NCBI GenBank assembly: GCA_900754445.1
Contig: CAAECW010000104.1
Span: 1-12,367 of the forward strand
Length of the DNA stretch: 12,367 bases
Reading direction: 5' to 3'
Origin: an uncultured Collinsella sp.
GTDB taxonomy: Bacteria > Actinomycetota > Coriobacteriia > Coriobacteriales > Coriobacteriaceae
Shown here: in pieces, positions 6,321-12,367 of the stretch
Layout of the letters: every line of letters begins with the position of its first letter
How positions within the stretch are numbered: position 1 is the stretch's first letter
Program-made: the position numbers and the translations under genes
The notes under the pieces: model-generated
Told to the model about the DNA's origin: nothing
Databases searched by the model: none
The model's input: the letters and a program-made list of their open reading frames with translations, nothing else

Positions 6321-7154
6321 CTACTCTTGGGGCATAGCCGGCATGGCCACCGTGGCACCCAGGTCCTCGCCGGCGCCGTCCACGAGCGGCAGGCCGCCCT
6401 CATGCGCAGGTCCTGCCGGAACCGTCGCCGCACCGCCAAAGACGGCAGCGGAAGCCTCGTGGTTCTCGGCAACCGCGCCCTCGGTATCAATCGCCACCTG
6501 GGGCTCGTCGTCAAAGTTGGGGACACCCTGGGGCTCGGTGGGAACGGGCTCGGCGGTCGCATCGGCAACGGGCTCGGCGTCGACCGGCACATCGCCCTCG
6601 TCAGCGCCCTCGTCCTCGGCAGCATCTTCGCCGTTCGCAGCGGCGACGGCCTCGTGAGGATCCTTGCCCTCGGCCTCGGCGCGCATGCCCAGCACCAGGT
6701 TGCGCAGGCCCGCGACCGTGCCTTCCACGTCGGGGGCAGGCTGGTCGGCGTGCAGGTACGCCCAGTCCATCATAAAGGTGGCCGACGACAGCGCACCAAT
6801 GGCCAGTGCGTCATCGGGGCACGAAAGCTCAACCTCAAAGACGCGCTCGTCGTGCTCGCTTACGCGCGTGCGGCCGCACGAGATGCTACCGGCAAGACCG
6901 GTCTCGTTCATGAGCTCAACCGTCACGTGCTCCAGCAGGTGGCAGAGCTCGGTCTGGCCCATGCAGTCCTGGAACTCGCGACCGGAATCACCCAGGCACA
7001 GGTGCTTGGCAATCGCCGGCACCAGGTAATACACGCGCGCCGTGGCCTCGATATCCTCCGAGGTCATGAGCGGCATGCCGGGGTTCACCAGCACATGCGC
7101 GCAGATCTTGTCCTCGCTGACGGTGACCTTAAGGATGTTGAACAGGCCTGCCAT
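6321..7154 (-). CDS. Stand-alone cyanophycin synthetase N-domain-like protein with HxxEH motif
   Basis: A 277-aa protein. Residues 1-155 resemble the N-terminal domain of cyanophycin synthetase (CphA): HLLEHVTVEL (72-81) corresponds to the family's GHVVEHVALEL, and ISCGRTR...VFEVEL (91-110) to its GKTR...VVFEY block. The ATP-grasp and Mur-ligase-like domains of CphA are entirely absent. H72-L-L-E75-H76 is an inverted zincin-type HxxEH. In CphA1 the N-domain is reported to carry a cryptic metal-dependent hydrolase that cuts cyanophycin to make primers, so hydrolysis of a peptide or amide is conceivable here (inference). Residues 160-277 form a low-complexity acidic Ala/Glu/Pro tail, probably disordered. 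There is no signal peptide. The start ATG follows GGGGAGAGTT. It lies 24 bp after the CorC-type gene, so the two are probably co-transcribed. The homology assignment is from motifs only. Confidence 0.6.
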   Translation of the reverse strand: MAGLFNILKVTVSEDKICAHVLVNPGMPLMTSEDIEATARVYYLVPAIAKHLCLGDSGREFQDCMGQTELCHLLEHVTVELMNETGLAGSISCGRTRVSEHDERVFEVELSCPDDALAIGALSSATFMMDWAYLHADQPAPDVEGTVAGLRNLVLGMRAEAEGKDPHEAVAAANGEDAAEDEGADEGDVPVDAEPVADATAEPVPTEPQGVPNFDDEPQVAIDTEGAVAENHEASAAVFGGAATVPAGPAHEGGLPLVDGAGEDLGATVAMPAMPQE

Positions 7155-7178
7155 AACTCTCCCCTACTCTTCCTTGTC

Positions 7179-8552
7179 CTACTCGTCGCCGTCGTGCGGA
7201 TTCGCAGAACCCGCACCCGACGTCGTCGGCTCGTCTACCGAAGACTCGGAATCCTTCTTATCGGTTTCGGCCGGAGCGATCACGCGAATGAGCGAGATGC
7301 GCTGGCCACGCATCGACTGCACTTTAAACTTGTACCCCGCGACCTCAAACACCTCTCCGATGTCGGGCACCGAGTCACAAAGCTCCAAGATCCAGCCGGC
7401 GATGGTCTCATAATCATCGCTTTCCTCGAGCGGCCAACCAAGCTCAATCGCGTCATCGCACGAAAAACGCCCATCAACGAGCCACTCGCGGCGCGAAAGG
7501 CGCGTGAGATACTTGTTGTCGGGGTCGAACTCGTCCTCGATCTCGCCCACGATCTCCTCGACGATGTCCTCGATGGTGATGATGCCGGCCGTGCCACCGT
7601 ACTCGTCCACGACCACTACGATCTGGTCGTGAGAGGTCTGCATCTCGGACAGCAGCGGCAGGATGTCCTTGGTGTCGGGCACAAAGGTGGCGTCGCGCAA
7701 AAAACCGGCGATGGGCTGGTCGCCCTTGCCGTCGAGCGCGGGCTGAATCAGGTCCTTGATGTGCGCAATGCCGGCGACGTTGTCGGGATCCTCGTGATAG
7801 ACGGGGATGCGGCTGAAGCCGGTCTGCCGCATGGTGGACAGCACGTCGGCGACCGTCTCGTCGTCCTCGCACATGGTGGTATCCACGCGCGGCACCATGA
7901 CCTCGCGGGCAACGGTGTCGCCTAGGTCGAAGATCTCGTGGATCATGCGCTTTTCCTCGTCGAGCAGGTCGTCCTGCTCCGAGACCATGTACTTGATCTC
8001 TTCTTCCGAGACGTTTTGGCGGTCGTCGGCGCTCTTGATGCGCAGGATGCGGGCCAGGCCATCGGAGCAGGCGCCGGTCAGCCACACGAGCGGACGGGCG
8101 ATCTTTTGGAAAAACGACAACGGTCCCACGACCTGCTTGGACACGCCCTCGGCACTGGCCAGGCCGATGCGCTTGGGGACGAGCTCGCCGATCACGATGG
8201 ACACGAAGGCGACCGCGACGGTGATGATGACCGGCGCCAGGCCGCGCGCGATGGCGGAGAGCGGCGCGATGCCAAAGCTCATGAGCCACGTGGCGAGCGG
8301 GTCGGACAGACTCGTCGAGGCGACGGCGGACGAGGCGAAGCCCACGAGCGTAATGGCAACCTGGATGGTGGCGAGCAGCTGGTCGGAGTCGGCAGCCAGC
8401 TTAATGGCACGCTCGGCGCGCTTGTCGCCTTCCTCGGCCTCGTGCTCCAACACGGCGCGCTTGGCCGTGGTGAGCGCCATCTCGGACATAGAGAAGTAGC
8501 CGTTGATGAGGGTCAAAACGAGGGTGGTGATAAGGGAGATGGTTATGTCCAT
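7179..8552 (-). CDS. HlyC/CorC (CNNM) family transporter with DUF21 and CBS domains
   Basis: A 457-aa integral membrane protein. It has a DUF21/CNNM transmembrane domain (about 1-190, with NGYFSMSEMAL at 17-27 and GELVPKR at 122-128), a CBS pair (about 215-335, with MVPRVD and DEYGGTAGIITIEDIVEEI), and a CorC_HlyC domain (about 352-428). A polar tail follows (430-457). Family members (CorB/CorC, YfjD, MpfA, CNNM) mediate or regulate Mg2+ and sometimes Co2+ or Mn2+ efflux, with Mg-ATP binding in the CBS module. The 'hemolysin' label is historical. The start at 8552 is needed to keep TM1, yet the only strong SD (GGAGG, 8572-8568) is 15 bases away and can fold into a hairpin. The HxxEH gene follows 24 bp downstream. 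Confidence 0.92.
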   Translation of the reverse strand: MDITISLITTLVLTLINGYFSMSEMALTTAKRAVLEHEAEEGDKRAERAIKLAADSDQLLATIQVAITLVGFASSAVASTSLSDPLATWLMSFGIAPLSAIARGLAPVIITVAVAFVSIVIGELVPKRIGLASAEGVSKQVVGPLSFFQKIARPLVWLTGACSDGLARILRIKSADDRQNVSEEEIKYMVSEQDDLLDEEKRMIHEIFDLGDTVAREVMVPRVDTTMCEDDETVADVLSTMRQTGFSRIPVYHEDPDNVAGIAHIKDLIQPALDGKGDQPIAGFLRDATFVPDTKDILPLLSEMQTSHDQIVVVVDEYGGTAGIITIEDIVEEIVGEIEDEFDPDNKYLTRLSRREWLVDGRFSCDDAIELGWPLEESDDYETIAGWILELCDSVPDIGEVFEVAGYKFKVQSMRGQRISLIRVIAPAETDKKDSESSVDEPTTSGAGSANPHDGDE

Positions 8553-8662
8553 CGGGAGTTTCTCGAACCTCCAAGATTCGGGACGTCAGGTTAAAACGTT
8601 GATGGCGGATACGGCAATTGCACCGGCGCCCAAACGAGAACGCGGGCGCGCAGGCGTGGTCG
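8553..8662 (-). promoter_or_regulatory. Gap before the CorC-type gene, weak promoter and 5' hairpin
   Basis: On the minus strand TTGCCG (8617-8612) and TTTAAC (8595-8590), 16 bases apart, each match four of six consensus positions. They could start a transcript near 8583. Nearer the gene, GGAG (8572-8569) pairs with CTCC (8558-8555), covering the SD. GCGCCC/GGGCGC arms further upstream may end the hemolysin III transcript but lack a T-tract. Confidence 0.35.
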
Positions 8663-9346
8663 CTAGATTACGAAGAGGATCACCGCCATGAACTGGAAGA
8701 TGCTGCCGGCGAGCACCCACAGGTGAAACACGCTGTGCAGATAGCGCACGTTTTTGGCGATATAGAACGGCACGCCCGCGGTGTAGCACACGCCGCCGAC
8801 GGCGAGCAGGGCAAGTGCCACGGGGTTGAGCAGCGCAACAAGTTCGGGCAGCTTAAAGACAACGAGCCAGCCCATCAGCAGGTAGACCAGGCCGCTTACC
8901 CAATGCGGCTGGCGCTCGCGTAGGAAGCACTCGAGGGCGATGCCGATGATGGCGATGGCCCATACGGCAAAGAACAGCACAGCGCCGCCGTCGTTTGCGA
9001 GCGTGATGAGGCAAAACGGCGTATAGCTGCCGGCTATGAGCAGGTAGATGCAGCTGTGGTCGATGATGCGAAACACGCGCTTGGCGCGCGCGGGCTGAAT
9101 CGCGTGGTAGAGCGTGGAGGCTAGGTATTCGAGGATAATGCTGACGCCATAGACAATCGCCGCGGCCATATGGGCCGGGCCTCCGCCGCGCAGGGCGGCG
9201 AATACGATCAGGAGCACCAGGCCCGCGATACCCAGCAGGCAGCCGACACCATGGGTGACGGAGTTCATGATCTCCTCGCCCACTGTGTAGTGTGGAACGG
9301 CCGCGGTCTTGGGTCGCGGCTTAGAACTGTCGCTCGAATCGGACAT
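8663..9346 (-). CDS. Hemolysin III (HlyIII/YqfA, PAQR) family membrane protein
   Basis: A 227-aa protein with about seven TM helices. Family motifs are present in order: GEEIMNSVTHGVG (23-35), S77xxxH81 (STLYH), RIIDHSCIYLLIAGSYTP (93-110, Asp96), and H204SVFH208LW near the C-terminus. The Ser/His/Asp/His/His set corresponds to the metal-binding residues of the CREST/PAQR superfamily (alkaline ceramidases, adiponectin receptors), so a membrane hydrolase is possible. Bacterial members have no firmly established function, and 'hemolysin' should not be read as a toxin claim. I chose the ATG at 9346, with GGAGG 11 bases upstream. A TTG at 9364 has no SD and would place the GGAGG inside the gene. 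It is divergently transcribed from the alpha/beta hydrolase. Confidence 0.9.
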   Translation of the reverse strand: MSDSSDSSKPRPKTAAVPHYTVGEEIMNSVTHGVGCLLGIAGLVLLIVFAALRGGGPAHMAAAIVYGVSIILEYLASTLYHAIQPARAKRVFRIIDHSCIYLLIAGSYTPFCLITLANDGGAVLFFAVWAIAIIGIALECFLRERQPHWVSGLVYLLMGWLVVFKLPELVALLNPVALALLAVGGVCYTAGVPFYIAKNVRYLHSVFHLWVLAGSIFQFMAVILFVI

Positions 9347-9381
9347 GCCGGTTACATCCTCCAACGTAAAGAGTTCTCAAC

Positions 9382-9411
9382 ACTATATCAAAGCGTCTAG
9401 GTACGTGCGAA
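9382..9411 (-). promoter_or_regulatory. Promoter of the hemolysin III gene
   Basis: On the minus strand TTCGCA (9411-9406) and TATAGT (9387-9382) are separated by 18 bases. They match four and five of six consensus positions. The expected start is near 9375, giving a leader of about 28 nt before the ATG at 9346. This supports the ATG over the upstream TTG. Confidence 0.5.
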
Positions 9412-9454
9412 ATTTGCCCCCATACGTGACCCTTTGTTTACCCATTCTTTGCCT

Positions 9455-9468
9455 GTTGACGCATCAAC
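9455..9468 (+). promoter_or_regulatory. Operator-like inverted repeat O1 over the -35 box
   Basis: GTTGA-CGCA-TCAAC has perfect 5-bp arms and overlaps the -35 box of the hydrolase promoter. It is a near copy of the repeat at 9500-9513, 45 bp away centre to centre, as expected for a dimeric repressor of MarR/TetR type (type inferred). No regulator gene is in the window. Confidence 0.5.
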
Positions 9469-9484
9469 GGCGAACGTCCATAAT
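9456..9484 (+). promoter_or_regulatory. Sigma70-type promoter of the alpha/beta hydrolase gene
   Basis: TTGACG (9456-9461) and CATAAT (9479-9484) are spaced by exactly 17 bases, the best -35/-10 pair in the window. Transcription should begin near 9491. AGGAGA (9521-9526) then lies seven bases before the ATG at 9534. Confidence 0.75.
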
Positions 9485-9499
9485 GCGCTTGCATTAAAT

Positions 9500-9513
9500 G
9501 TTGATGTATTAAC
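9500..9513 (+). promoter_or_regulatory. Operator-like inverted repeat O2 in the early transcribed region
   Basis: GTTGA-TGTA-TTAAC repeats the O1 layout with one arm mismatch. With flanking bases the dyad extends to ATGTTGA/TTAACAT (9498-9515). It lies about 10-22 bases past the predicted transcript start. O1 and O2 thus bracket the core promoter, a repressor arrangement. A smaller dyad, AATGC-GCTT-GCATT (9482-9495), sits between them over the start site. Confidence 0.5.
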
Positions 9514-9533
9514 ATCTTATAGGAGAATACCGC

Positions 9534-10499
9534 ATGGCTCAAAACGCACGTTCCCATCGAAAGCTCAAGATAGCCGGCATCGTTGCACTGGTGGTTGTCG
9601 TTGCGCTGCTCGGATTTGCCGGCAACTTTCTGTTTGACTTCGCGCTGAATCCCCGCGCGCCATACACCATGAAGATGATGCAGGATAGCAAGAACGACAA
9701 AGAAGGTGAGCAGCCGGATGCCGAGGATACCGAGGCGCGGGCATGGTTTAAAGAGAACCGCAAGAGCAGCAACCTCACCGCGGACGACGGGACCGAGCTT
9801 GCCGCCTGGTATTTTGCTGCGTCGGAGAGCACGCACGACTACGCCGTCTGCCTGCATGGATATACCAACGAGCCCATCGGTATGGCCCGATACGCCAAAC
9901 GCTTCCACGACCGTGGCATGAACGTACTCGCACCCGCCGCCCGCGCCCACGAGCGCTCCGGCGGCGACTATATCGGCATGGGCTGGCCCGAGCGCCTCGA
10001 CATCGTCGCATGGATCGAGCGAATCGTTCAGGCTGACCCCAAGGCGCGCATCCTGGTCTTTGGCGAATCCATGGGCGCGGCGACCGCCATGAACGTCGCG
10101 GGGGAACCTCTGCCCGCAAACGTGAAATGCATTATCGAGGACTGCGGTTATACGAGTGTTTGGGACGAGTTTTCTCTGCAGCTCAAGGACGTGTTCGGCC
10201 TGCCCAGCTTTCCCTTGCTCGATGTAGCAAACTTGGTGTGCAACGTGCGCGCGGGCTACGACTTTCATAAGGCGAGCAGCGTGGAACAGCTCAAGCGCGC
10301 GACGGTTCCCATGCTGTTTATCCACGGTGACCAAGACACCTTTGTGCCGTACAGCATGCTCGACCAAAACTACGACGCGTGCGCCAGCAAGGTCAAGCAA
10401 AAGCTCACCGTCCATGGCGCCACCCACGCCAAGAGCGCGCAGGTCGACCCCGAACTCTACTGGAACACGGTCGACGACTTCCTCGACGAGTATTTTTAG
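9534..10499 (+). CDS. Membrane-anchored or secreted alpha/beta hydrolase
   Basis: A 321-aa protein. A basic N-terminus and one hydrophobic helix (about 11-34) form a signal anchor, so the catalytic domain should be outside the cytoplasm. The alpha/beta hydrolase core shows an oxyanion-hole HGYTN (108-112), nucleophile elbow GESMG (Ser179), HGDQDTFVP with the acid Asp268, and GATH with His298. The triad and spacing are complete. The layout resembles the serine-hydrolase group annotated as alpha/beta fold or DUF1749/YqkD-like proteins (esterase, acyl-peptide or lipid substrates). The substrate cannot be told from sequence. It is the only rightward gene in the window, a single-gene unit with a strong promoter, two operator-like repeats and its own terminator. 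That suggests expression induced by a specific ligand. Confidence 0.9.
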   Translation: MAQNARSHRKLKIAGIVALVVVVALLGFAGNFLFDFALNPRAPYTMKMMQDSKNDKEGEQPDAEDTEARAWFKENRKSSNLTADDGTELAAWYFAASESTHDYAVCLHGYTNEPIGMARYAKRFHDRGMNVLAPAARAHERSGGDYIGMGWPERLDIVAWIERIVQADPKARILVFGESMGAATAMNVAGEPLPANVKCIIEDCGYTSVWDEFSLQLKDVFGLPSFPLLDVANLVCNVRAGYDFHKASSVEQLKRATVPMLFIHGDQDTFVPYSMLDQNYDACASKVKQKLTVHGATHAKSAQVDPELYWNTVDDFLDEYF

Positions 10500-10545
10500 G
10501 CAAATAGTACGGTTTACTGGCCTATCTGACCCCCTAGCACTTCCG

Positions 10546-10584
10546 AAAAGCCGCCCGTGGGCACTGTGCTCACGGGCGGCTTTT
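10546..10584. terminator. Bidirectional intrinsic terminator between convergent genes
   Basis: A 14-bp perfect stem: AAAAGCCGCCCGTG (10546-10559) with CACGGGCGGCTTTT (10571-10584), 11-base loop. The A-tract on one side and T-tract on the other let it work in both directions. It ends the hydrolase transcript (+) and the DUF362 transcript (-), whose stop codons lie at 10499 and 10633. Confidence 0.9.
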
Positions 10585-10632
10585 ACTAACAGTTGTGCTA
10601 CAAAGGCGCTTGTTTTGTCTAATAGCTAGGTG

Positions 10633-11838
10633 CTACTTGACCTCGATGAGCTCATACTCGCTCGTGCCCAGGCCAATCTTTTCGGCATGCGCGATGCACA
10701 CGCGCCAGTCGGTGTCGGGATGCGTGATGCAGAAGGGATCCTTGGCCTGCTCGCCCTCCAGATGCTCGTGGTTATGCTCCATCTTGGCCGCGCTATCGGT
10801 GAGCTCGGTGTTGGGCAGCGGCTCAGACGCCATGACGGCGTCGGCGCAGGCCTGGTCGATGGCGACCGGGTCGAAGCTCGCGAACATGCCGATGTCGCTG
10901 ACGATAGGCGTATCGTTTTCGGGATGGCAGTCGCAGTTGGGACTGATGTCCATGGCAAGCGAGATGTGGAAGCTCGGGCGGCCGTCGACGACGGCCTTGG
11001 TGTACTCGGCGATCTTGCAGTTGAGCACGTCGGCCGCGGCCTCATAACCGGGCTTGATGCAGTCCTGGTTGCATGCCGCAATGCAGCGTCCGCAGCCCAC
11101 GCAGCGATCGTGGTCGATGGCAGCCACGTGCACCGTGCGAGTAGCGCCGCTGGCAAGCTCGCGCTCGCGGGTGCCGTCGAACGAGATAGCGTTGTGCGCG
11201 CAGATCTTTTCGCAGGCATGGCAGCCAACGCAGTGCTCGGTCGCGACGTTCGGCTTGCCGGCGGCATGCTGCTCCATCTTGCCGGCACGGCTGCCGCCTC
11301 CCATGCCCAGGTTCTTCATGGCGCCGCCAAAACCGGCCTGCTCATGGCCCTTAAAGTGGGTGAGGCTGATCACGATATCGGCATCCATGAGCGCCTGACC
11401 GATCTTGGCCTCGTGCACGTACTCGCCGCCCTCGACCGGGACGAGCGCCTCGTCGGTGCCCTTAAGGCCGTCGGCGATGATGATCTGGCAGCCCGTGGCA
11501 TACGGGGTAAAGCCGTTCTGGTAGGCGGTATCGATGTGCTCGAGCGCGTTTTTGCGGCTACCGACATAGAGCGTGTTGCAGTCGGTGAGGAAGGGCTTGC
11601 CGCCCAGCTCCTTCACGACGTCCGCGACGGCACGGGCGTAGTTGGGGCGCAAAAAGCTCAGGTTGCCCAGCTCGCCAAAGTGAATCTTGATAGCAACGAA
11701 CTTGTTCTCAAAGTCGATCTGTTCGATACCGGCGTGACGGATGAGGCGCTTGAGCTTGTCGAGCTGGCTCTCGCGAGCATGCGTACGCAGGTTAGTAAAG
11801 TACACCTTTGCCGGTGCTGCGGGTGCAGTTGCGGTCAT
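10633..11838 (-). CDS. DUF362 domain protein with two [4Fe-4S] cluster motifs
   Basis: A 401-aa cytoplasmic protein. The DUF362 fold spans about 11-200 and 265-340 (KVYFTNLRTH, IKIHFGELGN, DIVISLTHFKGHEQAGFGGAMKNLGMG). A bacterial 2x[4Fe-4S] ferredoxin module is inserted: Cys203/206/209/213 (CVGCHACEKIC) and Cys246/249/252/256 (CVGCGRCIAAC). Both sets are complete CxxCxxCxxxC, with CNQDC adding Cys260. The C-terminal part has a histidine cluster, HNHEH (355-359), in a polar stretch. DUF362/ferredoxin proteins are common in anaerobes; they are presumed redox or metal-cofactor proteins of unknown reaction. The ATG at 11838 follows GAGGGG eight bases upstream. It is a single-gene unit that ends at the bidirectional terminator. 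Confidence 0.9.
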   Translation of the reverse strand: MTATAPAAPAKVYFTNLRTHARESQLDKLKRLIRHAGIEQIDFENKFVAIKIHFGELGNLSFLRPNYARAVADVVKELGGKPFLTDCNTLYVGSRKNALEHIDTAYQNGFTPYATGCQIIIADGLKGTDEALVPVEGGEYVHEAKIGQALMDADIVISLTHFKGHEQAGFGGAMKNLGMGGGSRAGKMEQHAAGKPNVATEHCVGCHACEKICAHNAISFDGTRERELASGATRTVHVAAIDHDRCVGCGRCIAACNQDCIKPGYEAAADVLNCKIAEYTKAVVDGRPSFHISLAMDISPNCDCHPENDTPIVSDIGMFASFDPVAIDQACADAVMASEPLPNTELTDSAAKMEHNHEHLEGEQAKDPFCITHPDTDWRVCIAHAEKIGLGTSEYELIEVK

Positions 11839-11880
11839 AGATATATCCCCTCGGTCTATATGGCGTTACAGACATAGAGG

Positions 11881-11911
11881 ATGGTACCAGTTAAAGCAGA
11901 GTTAAAGTCAA
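11881..11911 (-). promoter_or_regulatory. Weak candidate promoter of the DUF362 gene
   Basis: On the minus strand TTGACT (11911-11906) is a good -35. The best -10, TACCAT (11886-11881), is 19 bases away and matches four of six positions. The spacing is long, so the true promoter may differ, for example using CATATAGACC near 11858. The -35 lies about 11 bases from the end of the MITE-like element. Confidence 0.3.
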
Positions 11912-11921
11912 GTACGGCACC

Positions 11922-12102
11922 TAGTCATTGGGGATGTTCTTAAATGAGTAGTCGCAGGGGACACTCTTTCGCCACCCGGCAGTTGGGGACAGTCCCCAAG
12001 TGCCGGCAGCTAGGGACAGTCCTTTCCAGCCGGCCGGCGAGCCGGCAAGTCAGCAAAGACTGTCCCCGATGACTAGTCGTTTAAGACTGTCCCCGATGAC
12101 TA
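11922..12102. mobile_element. 181-bp MITE/REP-like element with ~32-bp terminal inverted repeats
   Basis: The left end (11922-11953) and the reverse complement of the right end (12102-12071) agree at 26 of 32 positions. Both begin TAGTCAT(T/C)GGGGA and share TTAAA(T/C)GA(G/C)TAGTC. Inside are a 31-bp dyad (11976-12006) centred on TTGGGGACAGTCCCCAA with CCGGCA/TGCCGG outer arms, several GCCGGC copies (12002-12046), and a second copy of the right terminal motif in tandem (12056-12075 and 12083-12102, period 27). There is no coding capacity and no obvious target duplication. The right end supplies the TAG stop of the ABC permease gene. A 40-bp relative is at 3524-3563. Confidence 0.65.
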
Positions 12103-12367
12103 CTCCTGCACCTTGAGAGCTTCGGCCAGGCCCACACGTTTGATGGAACGCATGTGCAGCAACGCCACGACCAGGTAGGTCGCAAAGCCAATGCCGACGC
12201 ATGCAACCATGGACCAAGCGGGCGCATAGATTTCGATATTGCCGTTGTAGGCGAGCAGCATCGAGCGGAAGATGGCCGTGAGCGAGCCAATAATGACCGG
12301 CAGACTCAGCACGAGCGACGCCGCCACGCACAGCGTGATCGAGCGGATGTACAGATGCGAGATCTCG
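12100..12367 (-). CDS. FtsX-like ABC transporter permease, C-terminal part (partial)
   Basis: The frame stays open to the window edge, so the 5' part lies beyond 12367; 88 codons are visible plus the stop. The segment reads ISHLYIRSITLCVAASLV, then hydrophobic helices (including LVLSLPVIIGSLTAIF and MVACVGIGFATYLVVALL), and ends RSIKRVGLAEALKVQE. A final helix followed by basic residues and 'EAL+.QE' is the usual C-terminus of MacB/FtsX-type permeases, which work with an ATPase in export of lipids, peptides or antibiotics, or in mechanotransmission. The GTG at 12327 is internal, not a start. The stop TAG coincides with the end of the MITE-like element. Confidence 0.75.
   Translation of the reverse strand, partial: EISHLYIRSITLCVAASLVLSLPVIIGSLTAIFRSMLLAYNGNIEIYAPAWSMVACVGIGFATYLVVALLHMRSIKRVGLAEALKVQE

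Noticed and set aside
6033..7925. 630-codon open frame on the + strand spanning several minus-strand genes
   Set aside because: It crosses the YtxH-like, HxxEH and CorC-type genes antisense, has no family motifs and is rich in Arg/His/Gly, as expected of a GC-rich shadow frame.
8663..9364. Hemolysin III product as a virulence haemolysin
   Set aside because: The family name is historical. The residues seen fit the PAQR/CREST membrane hydrolase-like group and there is no toxin context.
9438..10427. 329-codon open frame on the minus strand opposite the alpha/beta hydrolase
   Set aside because: The + strand frame has a consensus promoter, an SD and a full catalytic triad. This frame would run over the operators and promoter with no motif support.
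10630..11877. 415-codon open frame on the + strand opposite the DUF362 gene
   Set aside because: The opposite strand encodes a protein with two intact [4Fe-4S] motifs. This frame has no recognisable domain and mirrors that gene's codon positions.
11922..12105. Repeats at 12056-12102 considered as a CRISPR array
   Set aside because: Only two 20-bp units with a 7-bp spacer, and part of a larger inverted-repeat element. There are no spacers of CRISPR length and no cas genes.

Overview
This 12.4 kb window looks like chromosome of a GC-rich gut actinomycete of the class Coriobacteriia (Collinsella-like). That placement is an inference from codon and base composition, an NRMT-type SLC11 protein (this family was characterised from Eggerthella lenta), and short 'GGGGACAGTCCCC'-type intergenic repeats. 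I see no rRNA, tRNA, CRISPR array, phage gene or transposase gene. Ten complete protein genes and one partial gene are supported. All are on the minus strand except one alpha/beta hydrolase.

Left block (117-3563): an operon transcribed leftwards from an extended -10 promoter near 3445. It encodes a PRC/MgtE_N/CBS membrane protein and then an SLC11/NRAMP-fold transporter. The transporter's metal site has lost the canonical Asn and Met, which points to Mg2+ rather than Mn2+/Fe2+. The roughly 190-nt leader is highly structured. It contains mutually exclusive helices and a GC-rich stem that covers a perfect Shine-Dalgarno (SD) sequence, and a 10-codon mini-ORF overlaps the transporter-regulator start.

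Middle block (3561-8552): a CNNM/CorC-type transporter is followed 24 bp later by a stand-alone protein resembling the N-domain of cyanophycin synthetase, with an HxxEH motif. Then comes a TATAAT promoter driving a translationally coupled YtxH/PRC-barrel pair. After a hairpin comes a membrane-anchored NodB-fold protein that has lost its metal ligands (a pseudo-deacetylase).

Right block (8663-12367): a hemolysin III/PAQR-type membrane protein is divergent from an exported or membrane-anchored alpha/beta hydrolase. The hydrolase promoter is bracketed by two near-identical 14-bp inverted repeats that look like repressor operators. A 14-bp bidirectional terminator separates the hydrolase from a convergent DUF362 protein with two [4Fe-4S] motifs. 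A 181-bp MITE-like element with about 32-bp terminal inverted repeats lies between that gene and the 3' end of an FtsX-type ABC permease that runs off the window. A 40-bp relative of the same element sits at the end of the pseudo-deacetylase gene.

The recurring theme is divalent-cation (probably Mg2+) handling plus cell-envelope proteins. The best candidates for something undescribed are the stand-alone HxxEH protein, the NodB pseudoenzyme, and the leader/RBS architecture of the Mg2+-type operon.
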